Shown here: positions 17,326 to 25,629 of the stretch, piece after piece
How the letters are laid out: each line of letters starts with the position of its first letter
How positions within the stretch are numbered: position 1 is the first letter of the stretch
DNA from: a virus
Virus record (IMG/VR): IMGVR_UViG_3300037010_003079
Location: 47,734 to 111,733 of that record
Direction: 5' to 3' (one strand)
DNA length: 64,000 nucleotides
Translations under genes and position numbers: made by a program
Notes under the pieces: model-generated
Database searches by the model: none
Told to the model about the DNA's origin: nothing
The model's input: only the letters and a program-made list of their open reading frames with translations

Positions 17326-17619
17326 TCACCCGATGACCTCTTGTCCGAACGACCCATCCGCACGTCCCGGCGCAATGTTGTCGTAGGTCGTGAAGTGGTC
17401 CCACAGCCAGGCGGGCATGTTCGCGCGGGCGTTACTTGCGGCTTCCGTGTGAGCCCCGTCTCCGGGTGTTTCGCGGTGTGCGTACGGGATGCGCTCGGTG
17501 CCATGGCTGAACTCATCGCCCCGCGGCTGCACGCCTGCATTCGCGCCCATCGAGTTAGCGAGCTTGAAATGCGCAAGCGCTGCGTTCTTGCCTTGTGTAT
17601 ATGCAGCAACGAGCGTCAT
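17326..17619 (-). CDS. Small tag-bearing protein
   Basis: 97 residues. It begins with the tag MTLVAAYTQGKNAALAHFKL, followed by a polar region and an aromatic patch PAWLWDHFTTYDN near residue 72. It overlaps the upstream connector-like gene by four bases. No known family; grouped with the other tagged proteins. Confidence 0.75.
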   Translation of the reverse strand: MTLVAAYTQGKNAALAHFKLANSMGANAGVQPRGDEFSHGTERIPYAHRETPGDGAHTEAASNARANMPAWLWDHFTTYDNIAPGRADGSFGQEVIG

Positions 17620-18095
17620 GACTTGTTGAACCGGCTCACGTTGCGATACCCAGAACCCAGGGTCGCATACGCGCTCTCCATGTTGTTCTGTGTCTTCACG
17701 CCGCGCGTCAGTTCATCCCACTCGCCCTTGAGTTGTTGTGCGAGTTGCGCGTAGAGCGCAGCCTTGTCAGAAATGCCGATCGGCGAGATGTCGCCATCTT
17801 GCACGGTCGCCTGGTTTCTGACCTGCATGAACGACTCGCTCATGAGCAGAAAGCGGGTCGTGCCCACAAGCAGCAGATACCGTAGATGTGTAGGGAACGA
17901 CGACGGCGTGAAGTTCGTCTGCGGCGTCACCGTATTGAACGAACTCACCGTCATCTCGAGCGCCAGGTTCAGTTCTGCATCCGTGAACTGTACGTCATCC
18001 AACAAGATGTTGTTGTTCGCGTAGTCGCGCATAAACATGCGGACTTGGTCTTTGGAGACCACTGTCGGCGTTGTGGGTGTGCCGACGATCGGCAT
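17616..18095 (-). CDS. Head-tail connector (adaptor) candidate
   Basis: 159 residues, mainly helical. The N-terminal region KDQVRMFMRDYANNNILLDD with FTDAELNLALEMTVSSFNTV has the pattern of head-tail adaptor proteins, which place a helical bundle below the portal. It lies three genes after the major capsid gene. The C-terminus is polar. The role is inferred from pattern and position. Confidence 0.75.
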   Translation of the reverse strand: MPIVGTPTTPTVVSKDQVRMFMRDYANNNILLDDVQFTDAELNLALEMTVSSFNTVTPQTNFTPSSFPTHLRYLLLVGTTRFLLMSESFMQVRNQATVQDGDISPIGISDKAALYAQLAQQLKGEWDELTRGVKTQNNMESAYATLGSGYRNVSRFNKS

Positions 18096-18601
18096 CAGCG
18101 CACGTACGTCTTCTCGAGGCTGGCCACGACCTGCGCGATTTGTGCGCCCGCAGTCGCCGTCGTCACGATCTGGATTGCTTGGTACGGCAGGAGGATCGTC
18201 TTGAAGCGCGCTTCGTCGAGCGCGATGAAGCGCACGCCCGTCGATTGCTCGATGATGATCGACTCGCCCGCCAGGATAGCGGGCTGGTCATCGTTGATTT
18301 TCGTCGGATCGAGGTTCACGAGCGACACGGTGATGTCCCCCGCAGCACCCAGGTCCACATGGATCTGGCTGCAGACCAGGGACTCGACGTTGTTCCAGAA
18401 GAACAGCCCCCCGCCGTCTGCTGCGAGCGACGCGTACTTGTAGCAGCTGTTGCCGGGCTGCACGGGGCTGTCCGCGCGCACAGCACCTGCTTGCGGCAGT
18501 ACCCCCGTGAACTTCTTCCCGGTGGCGACCTGTTGTTGGATCGCCGTCGAGATGGACTGCGCGGTGCGCGACGTGACAACGGTGATCGAAGGGGAAGCCA
18601 T
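18095..18601 (-). CDS. Beta-rich virion structural protein
   Basis: 168 residues. The core is strands (GGLFFWNNVESLVCSQIHVD, then AGDITVSLVNLDP and SIIIEQSTGVRFIALDEARF). There is no signal peptide. The start ATG has AGAGG seven bases upstream and a TACAAT box 11 bases upstream. It lies two genes after the capsid gene; a capsid decoration, fibre or neck protein is plausible. Confidence 0.74.
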   Translation of the reverse strand: MASPSITVVTSRTAQSISTAIQQQVATGKKFTGVLPQAGAVRADSPVQPGNSCYKYASLAADGGGLFFWNNVESLVCSQIHVDLGAAGDITVSLVNLDPTKINDDQPAILAGESIIIEQSTGVRFIALDEARFKTILLPYQAIQIVTTATAGAQIAQVVASLEKTYVR

Positions 18602-18612
18602 GGGGTGCCTCT

Positions 18613-18618
18613 ATTGTA
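18613..18618 (-). promoter_or_regulatory. TACAAT -10-like box (weak)
   Basis: Minus-strand CGC-TACAAT-AGAGGCACCCC-ATG. The sequence departs from the TAT(A/C)AT series at one position and lacks the CC before it. A Shine-Dalgarno AGAGG lies between box and ATG. Confidence 0.35.
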
Positions 18619-18630
18619 GCGGCTCGAGGA

Positions 18631-19056
18631 CTACTTGCGGGACTGGCGGGGCTTGGAGGACGCGGACGTCTCCGTCGGTGCAGGCACGGGCATGGGCTCG
18701 GGCACAGGCTCGGGCGCGGGTTCGGCTTCGATCTCAGGCTCAGGCTCGTCCTCGACAGGTTCGGGGGCGGGGGTGGGCGCAGACTCCACGGTCGCCGCGA
18801 CGGCCACGTTCTCGACAGGCGTACGGGGGACCTCGGTCGGCGCAGACGGTGCGCCCGTGTCAACCGCTTCCAGCGAGACCCAGCGCGCCTTCATCACACG
18901 CTCGACGATCTCGTGGCTTGCGGTCTCCTCGGAGATCTCACGCGAGTCTCCCTTCGTTCCCGCAGGCCGAAGCACGACGATGACGTCGAACACGTCGCGC
19001 ATCGGCGTCAGATCGAGGGTGCTCGCTTGCGTGTTCTTGATGATCAGATTCGACAT
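18631..19056 (-). CDS. Virion-locus protein with a Pro/Glu/Ala repeat tail
   Basis: 141 residues from ATG 19054-19056, which has TTGGAGAACC upstream; a longer reading from 19107 runs through the terminator region and is unlikely. Residues 1-55 are folded (MSNLIIKNTQASTLDLTPMR, then VFDVIVVLRPAGTK). The second half is acidic and Pro-rich, with repeated EPEPE/PAPEP units that would form an extended stalk. It lies just downstream of the capsid gene beyond a hairpin. Confidence 0.75.
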   Translation of the reverse strand: MSNLIIKNTQASTLDLTPMRDVFDVIVVLRPAGTKGDSREISEETASHEIVERVMKARWVSLEAVDTGAPSAPTEVPRTPVENVAVAATVESAPTPAPEPVEDEPEPEIEAEPAPEPVPEPMPVPAPTETSASSKPRQSRK

Positions 19057-19083
19057 GGTTCTCCAAGGGTGAAACGACGAAAG

Positions 19084-19122
19084 CCTTCTTCCTGAATCCC
19101 CGAACAAGGGAGGAAGAAGGCC
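19084..19122 (-). terminator. Hairpin between capsid gene and downstream gene
   Basis: GCCTTCTTCCT (19084-19094) and AGGAAGAAGGC (19112-19122) form a perfect 11-bp stem around a 17-base loop. Read on the minus strand it follows the capsid stop and is trailed by TTTCG, a short U-tract. It could attenuate rather than fully stop transcription, lowering expression of the gene at 18631 relative to capsid. Confidence 0.6.
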
Positions 19123-19150
19123 TCAGCCTACCCTGGGGCAGGGATGTTGT

Positions 19151-20089
19151 TCAGGCGAACGGCAGGTCGATGCGCTGGGTCGCCAGCGTGTTGCCGATGC
19201 CGATGCCCGGCGCTGCGTAGCTCCAGAACTCGATGATGTCGGCTTCCTGCTTGATGTACAGGGTCGCATCCTGCAGGAGGAAGAACACGCCGAGGTAGTT
19301 CTGCGGCGCGAACACGTAGACCGAGCGGCGAGTCGAACCGGCGACGTCGTCGACGATCTCGCGCTTGATGGTCGAAACCACGGGGATGCCCCACAGCTTC
19401 TCCTCGGCCTCGATGCCCATGTCGTAGTGCCGCGACGCCACGTCGTTGCCGACGGAGGTCGCCGGCAGGTCGAGGGCCTCGTAGTACGTCGACTTCGACA
19501 TCAGGAGCTTGCCGATCGGCTGGCGCCGGTTGACGAGGCCCTGGAAGCCGAGCTTGAACGCGCTCGAGTTGAACGCGCCCGCGAGGGTGCGTTGCGTCGC
19601 GAGGTTCAGCGCGATGATCGCGTTGATGGTGTCCAGGAACTTCTGGTCTTCCTGGTCCGCCATGTCCTTGACGGAGTTGTCCGACAGGATCTTGCGGATG
19701 TCGTTCTGATACGTCATCAGCTCGAACTTGTTCTTGGTGTACCGCTGCGACTCGGTCTTGCCGAAGTAGACCGAGAAGCGCTTGCCACGGAACCACGTAC
19801 GCTGCGCCGTGCCGTTGAACGGCACGAACGTGGCGACGGAGTCGGGCTCCTTCTCGACGATCTTCTTGGGCTGGTCGGTGTTCTCGTCACGGTCGATCTC
19901 GTCGTCCGCCAGCATGACGGGCTCGATGATCTCGCGTGCGAAGGACTCCTGACGGAGCTTCTGGCGAATGAACGCCGTACCCTCGGCCGCTGCCTCCTTC
20001 GTCCGCCCGTCTTCGACCTTGCGGACGAAGTTCGAGTTGATGAACTGATTAGAAACCTGCTGGGTCTGTGTCTTGTACGCTGCCGACAT
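19151..20089 (-). CDS. Major capsid protein
   Basis: 312 residues, soluble and mixed alpha/beta. The pattern matches HK97-fold capsid proteins: an N-terminal arm (SNQFINSNFVRKVEDG), an E-loop-like region (ATFVPFNGTAQRTWFRGKRF), a spine helix (ADQEDQKFLDTINAIIALN), LLMSKSTYYEALDLP in the P-domain, and a late A-domain strand WSYAAPGIGIGNT. Position supports it: upstream lie decoration-like, scaffold-like and prohead protease genes. A strong hairpin follows the stop codon. The N-terminal arm may be trimmed by the prohead protease. Confidence 0.85.
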   Translation of the reverse strand: MSAAYKTQTQQVSNQFINSNFVRKVEDGRTKEAAAEGTAFIRQKLRQESFAREIIEPVMLADDEIDRDENTDQPKKIVEKEPDSVATFVPFNGTAQRTWFRGKRFSVYFGKTESQRYTKNKFELMTYQNDIRKILSDNSVKDMADQEDQKFLDTINAIIALNLATQRTLAGAFNSSAFKLGFQGLVNRRQPIGKLLMSKSTYYEALDLPATSVGNDVASRHYDMGIEAEEKLWGIPVVSTIKREIVDDVAGSTRRSVYVFAPQNYLGVFFLLQDATLYIKQEADIIEFWSYAAPGIGIGNTLATQRIDLPFA

Positions 20090-20116
20090 TGTGTGGTTCT
20101 CCTTGACCCAGGTGGA

Positions 20117-20581
20117 CTAGAACGAGTTGGCGTCGCCGCCGGTGTAGAAGACGACGATCGTGCCGTCCGTCGCGGTGAGGTCCTGGAGAACCTCGCCGAT
20201 GATCTGGTTGCCGGCGACAGCGGGCTGCCACTTGCCGGAGACGAACGTCAGCTTGACGCCCGGGGTGTACGTGCCCGCGTTGAAGTTCGCCGGGTCGAGC
20301 TTGAACTCTGCGTTCGAGCGGAGACCGACGACCTTGTGGACGAACTGCGACGAGAAGTCGTCGTTGCCGGCGACCACGACCCAGGTCGCGACGGCGTTGG
20401 CGGCCGCGCGGTTCGGGGTGGATGCAGCCTTGGCTGTGCCGTCGGTATCGACGAACACGACCGTGCCCAGAGGCAGGGCGTCGTCGGTGCCGGGCACCGT
20501 CTGCTTGATGGTGAAGGATTCGTCGATTGCACCTTCACGGGGCCAACCGCGCAGAACGTCGAACTTGCTGTTCAGGATCAT
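20117..20581 (-). CDS. Head decoration protein candidate
   Basis: 154 residues, beta-rich. The N-terminus MILNSKFDVLRGWPREGAID precedes strands such as GTVVFVDTDGTAKAA and a C-terminal GQDLTATDGTIVVFYTG-like region. Its position directly before the capsid gene and its small beta fold fit a capsid-stabilising decoration subunit (gpD-like). No known motif decides this. Confidence 0.74.
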   Translation of the reverse strand: MILNSKFDVLRGWPREGAIDESFTIKQTVPGTDDALPLGTVVFVDTDGTAKAASTPNRAAANAVATWVVVAGNDDFSSQFVHKVVGLRSNAEFKLDPANFNAGTYTPGVKLTFVSGKWQPAVAGNQIIGEVLQDLTATDGTIVVFYTGGDANSF

Positions 20582-20604
20582 CTGAGTCTGCCTCCGGGAA
20601 TGCG

Positions 20605-20961
20605 CTACGAGGAAACGATCCAGCTGACGAATCGTTCGTCCGCCGCATCAGCTGCTTGCTTGGGGGTCTTGGGTTGGAGATCGTCGTCGGCCGAAACGCC
20701 GCCGCCGAGGGGAGTGACGACGCCGGCTTGCTTGGAGAGCAAGTCCTCGACCACATCGAGAGTCGCGTCGTCGGCCTTCGCGAGCTTCTGCCGGGCGATG
20801 TCCGGCAGCTCTTCTCCGTGTGCCACGGCGTGTGCCGTGGCGATCTTGTCGAGACGCACCTGACGTGCGGCTGCGACCGATGAGGTCTTCTCAGTCTCGA
20901 CCTGGTCGACATAGTCGGCCATGGCATCGAAGACCGCCGCGAGCTTGGTGTGATCAACCAC
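20605..20961 (-). CDS. Small helical head-locus protein
   Basis: 118 residues from GTG 20959-20961, overlapping the upstream stop. It is helical and charged (HTKLAAVFDAMADYVDQVET and PDIARQKLAKADDATLDVVE). The short, acidic, helix-rich character and the capsid-locus position would suit a scaffold or chaperone-like assembly protein. No family recognised. Confidence 0.72.
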   Translation of the reverse strand: MVDHTKLAAVFDAMADYVDQVETEKTSSVAAARQVRLDKIATAHAVAHGEELPDIARQKLAKADDATLDVVEDLLSKQAGVVTPLGGGVSADDDLQPKTPKQAADAADERFVSWIVSS

Positions 20962-21109
20962 GAGCGCCTCCGAGCTTGGAACGCAGCATGCCGAAACCCG
21001 TCGCTGCGACGAGCACGCTGGCCGCCTTGATCTTGCGGTCTTCGGCTTGCTTCAAGCCCTGCGCACGCAGGTCACTTGCGATCGTACGAAGCATCTCGGA
21101 TTCCTTCAC
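20954..21109 (-). CDS. Tiny basic helical protein
   Basis: 51 codons from GTG 21107-21109, overlapping the previous stop as GTGA. The product starts VKESEMLRTIASDLRAQGLK and ends GFGMLRSKLGGARG. The segment RAQGLKQAEDRKIKAA is loosely like the end of the tag. Coupled overlaps on both sides support a real gene. Function unknown. Confidence 0.6.
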   Translation of the reverse strand: MKESEMLRTIASDLRAQGLKQAEDRKIKAASVLVAATGFGMLRSKLGGARG

Positions 21110-21321
21110 AGGGCCCCCATGAGATCATCGTACGACACGTCGCTCGATGCGGTACGAACTTCGTCGGCGAGGGCGCGCAGACCGCGCGCCGTCTCGGTCT
21201 TGGGTTGTGCCGCTGCGACTTTGATCGCATGCGTCTCGGCCGTCTTGCGATGGGACGCGGCGTTCGCTTCCGCGAGCACCTCGTCCACGACGAGCGATAG
21301 GTGTTGATGCGTGCGGTTCAC
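21106..21321 (-). CDS. Small helical head-locus protein
   Basis: 71 residues, almost entirely helical and rich in Ala, Glu and Lys (LVVDEVLAEANAASHRKTAE and GLRALADEVRTASSDVSYDD). It overlaps both neighbours by four bases. No domain recognised. Its location between scaffold-like and capsid genes suggests a head assembly or internal protein. Confidence 0.68.
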   Translation of the reverse strand: MNRTHQHLSLVVDEVLAEANAASHRKTAETHAIKVAAAQPKTETARGLRALADEVRTASSDVSYDDLMGAL

Positions 21322-21590
21322 GGCGCGCCTCGATGCATCACGGCGTGCAGCGCGTCGATGATCTGCGGCCCGGCCATGCCAGTCGCAATCCCTGCGCCGA
21401 AGCCTGTGTTCTTGGCGCGTTCGCGCGCGGCTTCGTCATGGGCATGCATGAGGCCGGCGCCAAGGGCACCGCCGCCAAGCAACGCACCACCACCAAGCAA
21501 CGCCTTGACGAGCGCGGGATCCGCGGCCGTCTTCGCTTCCGCTGCCTGCTTGAGGCGAGCGAGCGCGTCGATGTGAACCACGTCAGCCAT
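21318..21590 (-). CDS. Small glycine-zipper protein
   Basis: 90 residues. The N-terminus VVHIDALARLKQAAEAKTAA has the D-A-L-x-x-L-K-x-A-A core of the tag in a degenerate form. A Gly/Ala hydrophobic segment VKALLGGGALLGGGALGAGL follows and is predicted to be a membrane-active helix. Stop and start codons overlap those of its neighbours. Possibly an internal, ejected protein. Confidence 0.7.
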   Translation of the reverse strand: MADVVHIDALARLKQAAEAKTAADPALVKALLGGGALLGGGALGAGLMHAHDEAARERAKNTGFGAGIATGMAGPQIIDALHAVMHRGAP

Positions 21591-21593
21591 GGC

Positions 21594-22166
21594 TCAGCGA
21601 GCGCCCTCGATCAGCTGAAGAGTGTCACGGAAGCCGGCGACGAAGGACTCGCTCGCCACCTTGTGGATCTGCTCGACCGTGTCGTTCCAGCCCTTGGCGT
21701 ACGCCGACTCGGCCAGCTTTTCGAGCTGACCCATCGTGGACGTGTAGCCGAGGGTGGCCGCTTCCTTCACGAGGTCCGGGTTCTCGGCAGCGAACTTCTC
21801 GAAGTCCGATGACCCTCCTGCGACTGCGGCGGTCTTCGCGAGGGGCGCGGCCTTGTCGGCCGCCTCCTTGTACTGAGACGCGCGAGCCATGAAGCCGTCG
21901 CACATGGCGGCGCCATAGAGCTGCGCCTCCTTGGCGAGGGCCTCGTGCTCGGCCTTGCTCAGGTCAGCCGCGATCTTGGTGAGGTCTTCGATCGGCGAAG
22001 TCTGGCTCGCGGTCTTGGACTGCACCGCCGGAGCGGTCGCTTCCTTGAGCGCTTGCTTCAGACGCTCGCCGGCGTCTGTGGTTGGAGACGCAGATCCGGT
22101 GGGCGCAGACGCGCTCGCGGTCTTCTCGCCGCCTTTGATCATCCCGAGTGCGTTTGAGAGCTTCAT
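21594..22166 (-). CDS. Scaffolding protein candidate
   Basis: 190 residues, rich in Ala, Lys and Glu and mostly helical. The sequence has repeated A-K-E-A type stretches (IAADLSKAEHEALAKEAQ) and a C-terminal part ESAYAKGWNDTVEQIHKVAS that partly resembles the shared tag. Its place between the prohead protease and capsid genes is the usual place for a scaffold. A TTGTTT-N17-TATCAT promoter precedes it and GGAG lies upstream of its ATG, so capsid-module expression could start here. Confidence 0.7.
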   Translation of the reverse strand: MKLSNALGMIKGGEKTASASAPTGSASPTTDAGERLKQALKEATAPAVQSKTASQTSPIEDLTKIAADLSKAEHEALAKEAQLYGAAMCDGFMARASQYKEAADKAAPLAKTAAVAGGSSDFEKFAAENPDLVKEAATLGYTSTMGQLEKLAESAYAKGWNDTVEQIHKVASESFVAGFRDTLQLIEGAR

Positions 22167-22191
22167 GGATTGCCGTCTCCGTTACGGTGAA

Positions 22192-22220
22192 AATGATAGT
22201 GGGCCGTGCGCGGAAAAACA
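22192..22220 (-). promoter_or_regulatory. Sigma70-like promoter TTGTTT-N17-TATCAT before the head module
   Basis: The -35 TTGTTT is at 22215-22220 and the -10 TATCAT at 22192-22197, 17 bases apart, identical to the site at 4959-4987. The box is 25 bases from the ATG at 22166, leaving a short leader with GGAG. It would drive the scaffold-like, decoration-like and capsid genes. Confidence 0.68.
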
Positions 22221-22223
22221 AAT

Positions 22224-25061
22224 TCAAGTCAAGACGATGGAACCGAGAGCTTCCGCCACCTGATCCAAAGTTGCCAGGGACGAGATCTTGATACTCGAGA
22301 AATCGAACCCGCGCGCCTTCGGTTGCGCGCATTCGATGAGATGGACGATCGCTGCTTGCGACGCAGTCTTTGCTGACAGCTCGGTGATGTCGGGGATGTC
22401 GTAGCCTTCGTCAGTGCGCATCGTTCCACCTGGGCGCTTGCCCAGCGTTGCTGCACCGAGAGCCGTCGTACCGACGGCAAGCGGCACCTTGAACTTGCGC
22501 ATCCACGGGAACGCGGTGAGCGCCTTGTAGCCGCCCAACAGCAAACCCGTTCCACCGAGAACCTTGCCGACATGCGCACGCGTGACCGCGTCTTGTGCAT
22601 CGATCGCAGCACCGCGTGTGGTGTCACCGTACGGCGTGTGTAGCACGTCCGTCGTCGGCGCCGCATCAGGACGAAGACCGATGCCCTCGGGCACGAGCCG
22701 TCGGTAGAGCATCTCGCCAGCGTACGCGCGCTTCTCGCGAACGTTCGCGAAGAACGGCATCAAGGTGTTCGCGATCTTCGACGACTCGAGCGCGCTACTC
22801 TCGATCAGCTCGTCCAGAATCTCTGGACGGTCAGCGAATATGTTGAGCGACCAACGCGCGGCTGCAGCCACCTTGGCAAGCGTGTACGGAGACAGCTGCA
22901 ATATCTGACCGGCAAGCTTGGTAGATGCAAGCGCAATGAACTCGGCGTCCTTGAAGACAACGCCGTTGGTCGCTGCAGCGCTGAGCACTTCACCAAGTGG
23001 GTACATGAGCAGCTGGTTTGTGTTGATGTTCTCGGACGACGCGAGCTTGGGGCCTGCGTGATCACGGAACTTCACGATGAACGACCGCTCGTCAGGCGTG
23101 AGCGTGCTCGAGGCGAGAGGCTCGGCGCGGATCACCTTGTCGATGTCGGAGAGTTTTTGCGATGCACCACTCTTGAGCGCGAGACGCTCCGCGATCGCTC
23201 CAAGCTCTGCGGAGAGCCGTACCTCGTGAACGTAGGCGACCTTCTTGAGCGTGTAGCCGGTGCGATCGGCGGGACGGAACACGCGCGAGATGTCGAAGAA
23301 GTCGGGCGAGGGGTTGTGGACGTAGTCCTTGAACCCGTTCTCGTCGACCTGGTTCATCGCGAACTTCACGTGATCGCAGTAGTCCGCGCGCGTGGGCGCT
23401 TCGTTGCCACAACGGGCGCAGACATCGCGCTTGATGCGACAGTTGTGAACCGCTAGCCCCTCGATGAGGTAGCTCTCGTCTTCCTCGACCTCTAGATTGT
23501 AGACGTCCGTCTCCATGTAACGCGCGTCGATCTCGCGGATGGGGGTGCAAACGTACTCGTCGACGATTTTCCGGCTTTCCTTCTTGGCCAGGACTTCGTG
23601 CGCCACCACCTTGGCGCAGACCCCTCGCAGTCGATGGGCCCATTGTGCGCCGATGTGGACGACCCATTCGTACGTGTCTGTCGCGCTGAAGCCGCTGCCC
23701 GCTTTGTGGGTGAGTTGATTGCACGAGGCGAGGATGCCCAAACGCGGCAACATGCGCGTCCACTGCGCGGCGAGCGCGTCCGACGCCGTTGAAATCTTGA
23801 GCCACCCGTCACGTCCGCACCCGTCGCCGTTGGCGTACGCGCCGAACATCTCGCGCTGCATCGCCGTGTTCCACTGCATTGCCGCCGGTGACAACTGCTT
23901 GGTCTTCGCCAAGGCGCTGCCGTGCGTGTAACACAGGGCCGCAAGACGATCGTCACAGACCAGAATGCCGCGCGCCTCGGACGTGTTCTTGCGTTCGAAC
24001 GTCCAGGGCGCGTTTCGTGTTCCGAACTCGGCGCACAGCGCAGCAATCTCGCCGTGGACCGCGTCGTCCTTGTGCGTTGTCAGCTCGATGGCGTAGGGCG
24101 CGCCGTCGCGCCAGATGATGTGACCTTCGGCAAGGTAGTAGCCGAACAGGCGTGCGAACGCGCGGGTCAGGTACTCGGGCGACGTCTCTGTCCGATCGAT
24201 GGGTGCAAGCAGGAGCTGGTCATCGAGACAGTTCGCGTGCGTCCAATCACCCTGCACCTTGGCATCGTCCCGCCACTTCCACTTCGCGCCCCCAGGCTGA
24301 AAACGCTTGACGCTCTCGAGCGGCGTCGCGAAGAACGGATGTTCTTCGGTTGCGTTAATCTCCGGATGCGCTTCCGCACGGATCGTGTAGACGTTCCCGC
24401 GATACGGACGCTTGTGTGTCTCGAGTACGCGACGCACACGTCCCCGGTGCGTGACTACCTCGTCACCGACCAGCACGTCTTCGATGCACTTCTGGGTGCC
24501 GTCGGCCATCGTGACCTTGGCCCCCGCGAGGAAACAGCCCATGGATACAGGCACGAACTCACCGTCGCTGGCGCGCTTGACCCACTCGGGGTCCTTGTCG
24601 TTGTCGACCGAGACGAGCAGCTCCACGCGGTGCATGCGCGGGTTCCAGAACGCCTTCTTGACCACGCCGGACGCTTTGGACGGATCTCGGTTCACGTGGT
24701 GCTTGAAAGCGTGGGCAGGGTTCTTCTCGAACGACGCGTAGTGCTCGGTCAGCTCTTCACCGGGCGGCACGAACCAGCGGCGATCGACAGACGCGATCTT
24801 GCCACGCGCGGGAACAGGGAACTCGGGGAACCCGTCACCGTTGCGGTTCGGGCCGTAGGTCTCTTCGGCGCCGAGAGCGTTGAGAAGGAGCGACGTCTTG
24901 CCCGGTTCGGGCGCGACCGCCTTGATGTAGTCGAGCGCCTCGGACGCGTACTTCGTGATGCGGCTGGTGTCGACGCTGCGCCCGTTGTTCCAGGTGAGCA
25001 CGGTCTGCACTGTCGGCTCTCCCGTCGGGAAGTAGTCGTCCAGCTCGATGATCTTCTTCAC
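22224..25061 (-). CDS. Prohead protease-like protein interrupted by an intein
   Basis: 945 residues, of which 176-540 are an intein; the spliced protein would have 580. Extein residues 115-175 match the HK97-type serine prohead protease pattern: His121/His122, then DPSKASGVVKKAFWNPRMHR, then DGEFVPVSMG, with Ser173 as likely nucleophile. After the intein comes CRIKRDVCARCGNEAPTRAD, a four-cysteine cluster that may bind zinc. The remaining 400 residues are a helical, partly hydrophobic extension (VLGGTGLLLGGYKALTAF). The gene lies upstream of the scaffold-like and capsid genes, as expected. The protease call is from the pattern around Ser173; the intein call is firm. Confidence 0.8.
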   Translation of the reverse strand: MKKIIELDDYFPTGEPTVQTVLTWNNGRSVDTSRITKYASEALDYIKAVAPEPGKTSLLLNALGAEETYGPNRNGDGFPEFPVPARGKIASVDRRWFVPPGEELTEHYASFEKNPAHAFKHHVNRDPSKASGVVKKAFWNPRMHRVELLVSVDNDKDPEWVKRASDGEFVPVSMGCFLAGAKVTMADGTQKCIEDVLVGDEVVTHRGRVRRVLETHKRPYRGNVYTIRAEAHPEINATEEHPFFATPLESVKRFQPGGAKWKWRDDAKVQGDWTHANCLDDQLLLAPIDRTETSPEYLTRAFARLFGYYLAEGHIIWRDGAPYAIELTTHKDDAVHGEIAALCAEFGTRNAPWTFERKNTSEARGILVCDDRLAALCYTHGSALAKTKQLSPAAMQWNTAMQREMFGAYANGDGCGRDGWLKISTASDALAAQWTRMLPRLGILASCNQLTHKAGSGFSATDTYEWVVHIGAQWAHRLRGVCAKVVAHEVLAKKESRKIVDEYVCTPIREIDARYMETDVYNLEVEEDESYLIEGLAVHNCRIKRDVCARCGNEAPTRADYCDHVKFAMNQVDENGFKDYVHNPSPDFFDISRVFRPADRTGYTLKKVAYVHEVRLSAELGAIAERLALKSGASQKLSDIDKVIRAEPLASSTLTPDERSFIVKFRDHAGPKLASSENINTNQLLMYPLGEVLSAAATNGVVFKDAEFIALASTKLAGQILQLSPYTLAKVAAAARWSLNIFADRPEILDELIESSALESSKIANTLMPFFANVREKRAYAGEMLYRRLVPEGIGLRPDAAPTTDVLHTPYGDTTRGAAIDAQDAVTRAHVGKVLGGTGLLLGGYKALTAFPWMRKFKVPLAVGTTALGAATLGKRPGGTMRTDEGYDIPDITELSAKTASQAAIVHLIECAQPKARGFDFSSIKISSLATLDQVAEALGSIVLT
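23442..24536 (-). other. Intein with LAGLIDADG endonuclease inside the prohead protease
   Basis: Residues 176-540 of the precursor (365 residues). Block A is CFLAGAKVTMADGTQKCIED with Cys1 as first nucleophile. Block B is INATEEHPFFAT (T-x-x-H). Two dodecapeptide motifs are visible: LFGYYLAEGHI near residue 305 and MFGAYANGDG near residue 405. Blocks F and G are VYNLEVEEDESYLIEGLAVH ending in His-Asn, with Cys as the first C-extein residue. All splicing residues are present, so it should splice and may also home. The insertion lies two residues after the candidate catalytic Ser173. Confidence 0.93.
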
Positions 25062-25627
25062 GGCAGAAGGCTCCGCAGTAGGCTGGTCGCATCGCTGCGA
25101 TGGCGAACGAGCTGGACGAGCATCGCGTGCTTGAGGCTTGGGTCGTCGAGCAGATAGCAGCCGTCTTCAAGCACGTCATCGACCATGATCGCAGCCGCGA
25201 GCTTCTGCGCCGTCGTCGTGGCTGGCGACATTCCCGTGTCTACCATCGACCCCAGGCCGCTCGATTGCGACGGCTTGGGGCCTCCACGAAAGATGTCACC
25301 GAGGGCCTGCATGCTTCCGACACCGGCGGCTGTCAGAAGCGCCTGGTTGCGTGCGTCACGTAGAACGTCGGCGCTGTGGCGCTTTGCATCGCCGAGCATC
25401 ATGTGTCCGACGCCAAGCGCAGGCACGCCGAGACCGACACCCCATCCCAACCCCTTCTGCAACGCAGAGAGCGCCGCGGGGTCGAACGCTGCACGCTTGA
25501 ACAACCCGAACGCGGCGAAGTCCGCCATCGCGAGCTTCTCACGCAGCGTGGCGCTTGCAGGACGCGCGGACGCGATCTTCTCGGCGAGGAAGACCGACGT
25601 CTCGAGGGCTTGTGTGAAGGGTGTCAT
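25058..25627 (-). CDS. Head-locus protein, mostly helical
   Basis: 189 residues. The N-terminal part is helical (TPFTQALETSVFLAEKIASA) and a segment near residue 34 (MADFAAFGLFKRAAFDP) loosely resembles the end of the shared tag. A Gly-rich hydrophobic segment GLGWGVGLGVPALGVGHMML is found at about 60-80. The C-terminus is charged. It overlaps the protease gene by four bases, so the two are probably made together. No known family. Confidence 0.7.
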   Translation of the reverse strand: MTPFTQALETSVFLAEKIASARPASATLREKLAMADFAAFGLFKRAAFDPAALSALQKGLGWGVGLGVPALGVGHMMLGDAKRHSADVLRDARNQALLTAAGVGSMQALGDIFRGGPKPSQSSGLGSMVDTGMSPATTTAQKLAAAIMVDDVLEDGCYLLDDPSLKHAMLVQLVRHRSDATSLLRSLLP

Positions 25628-25629
25628 GA

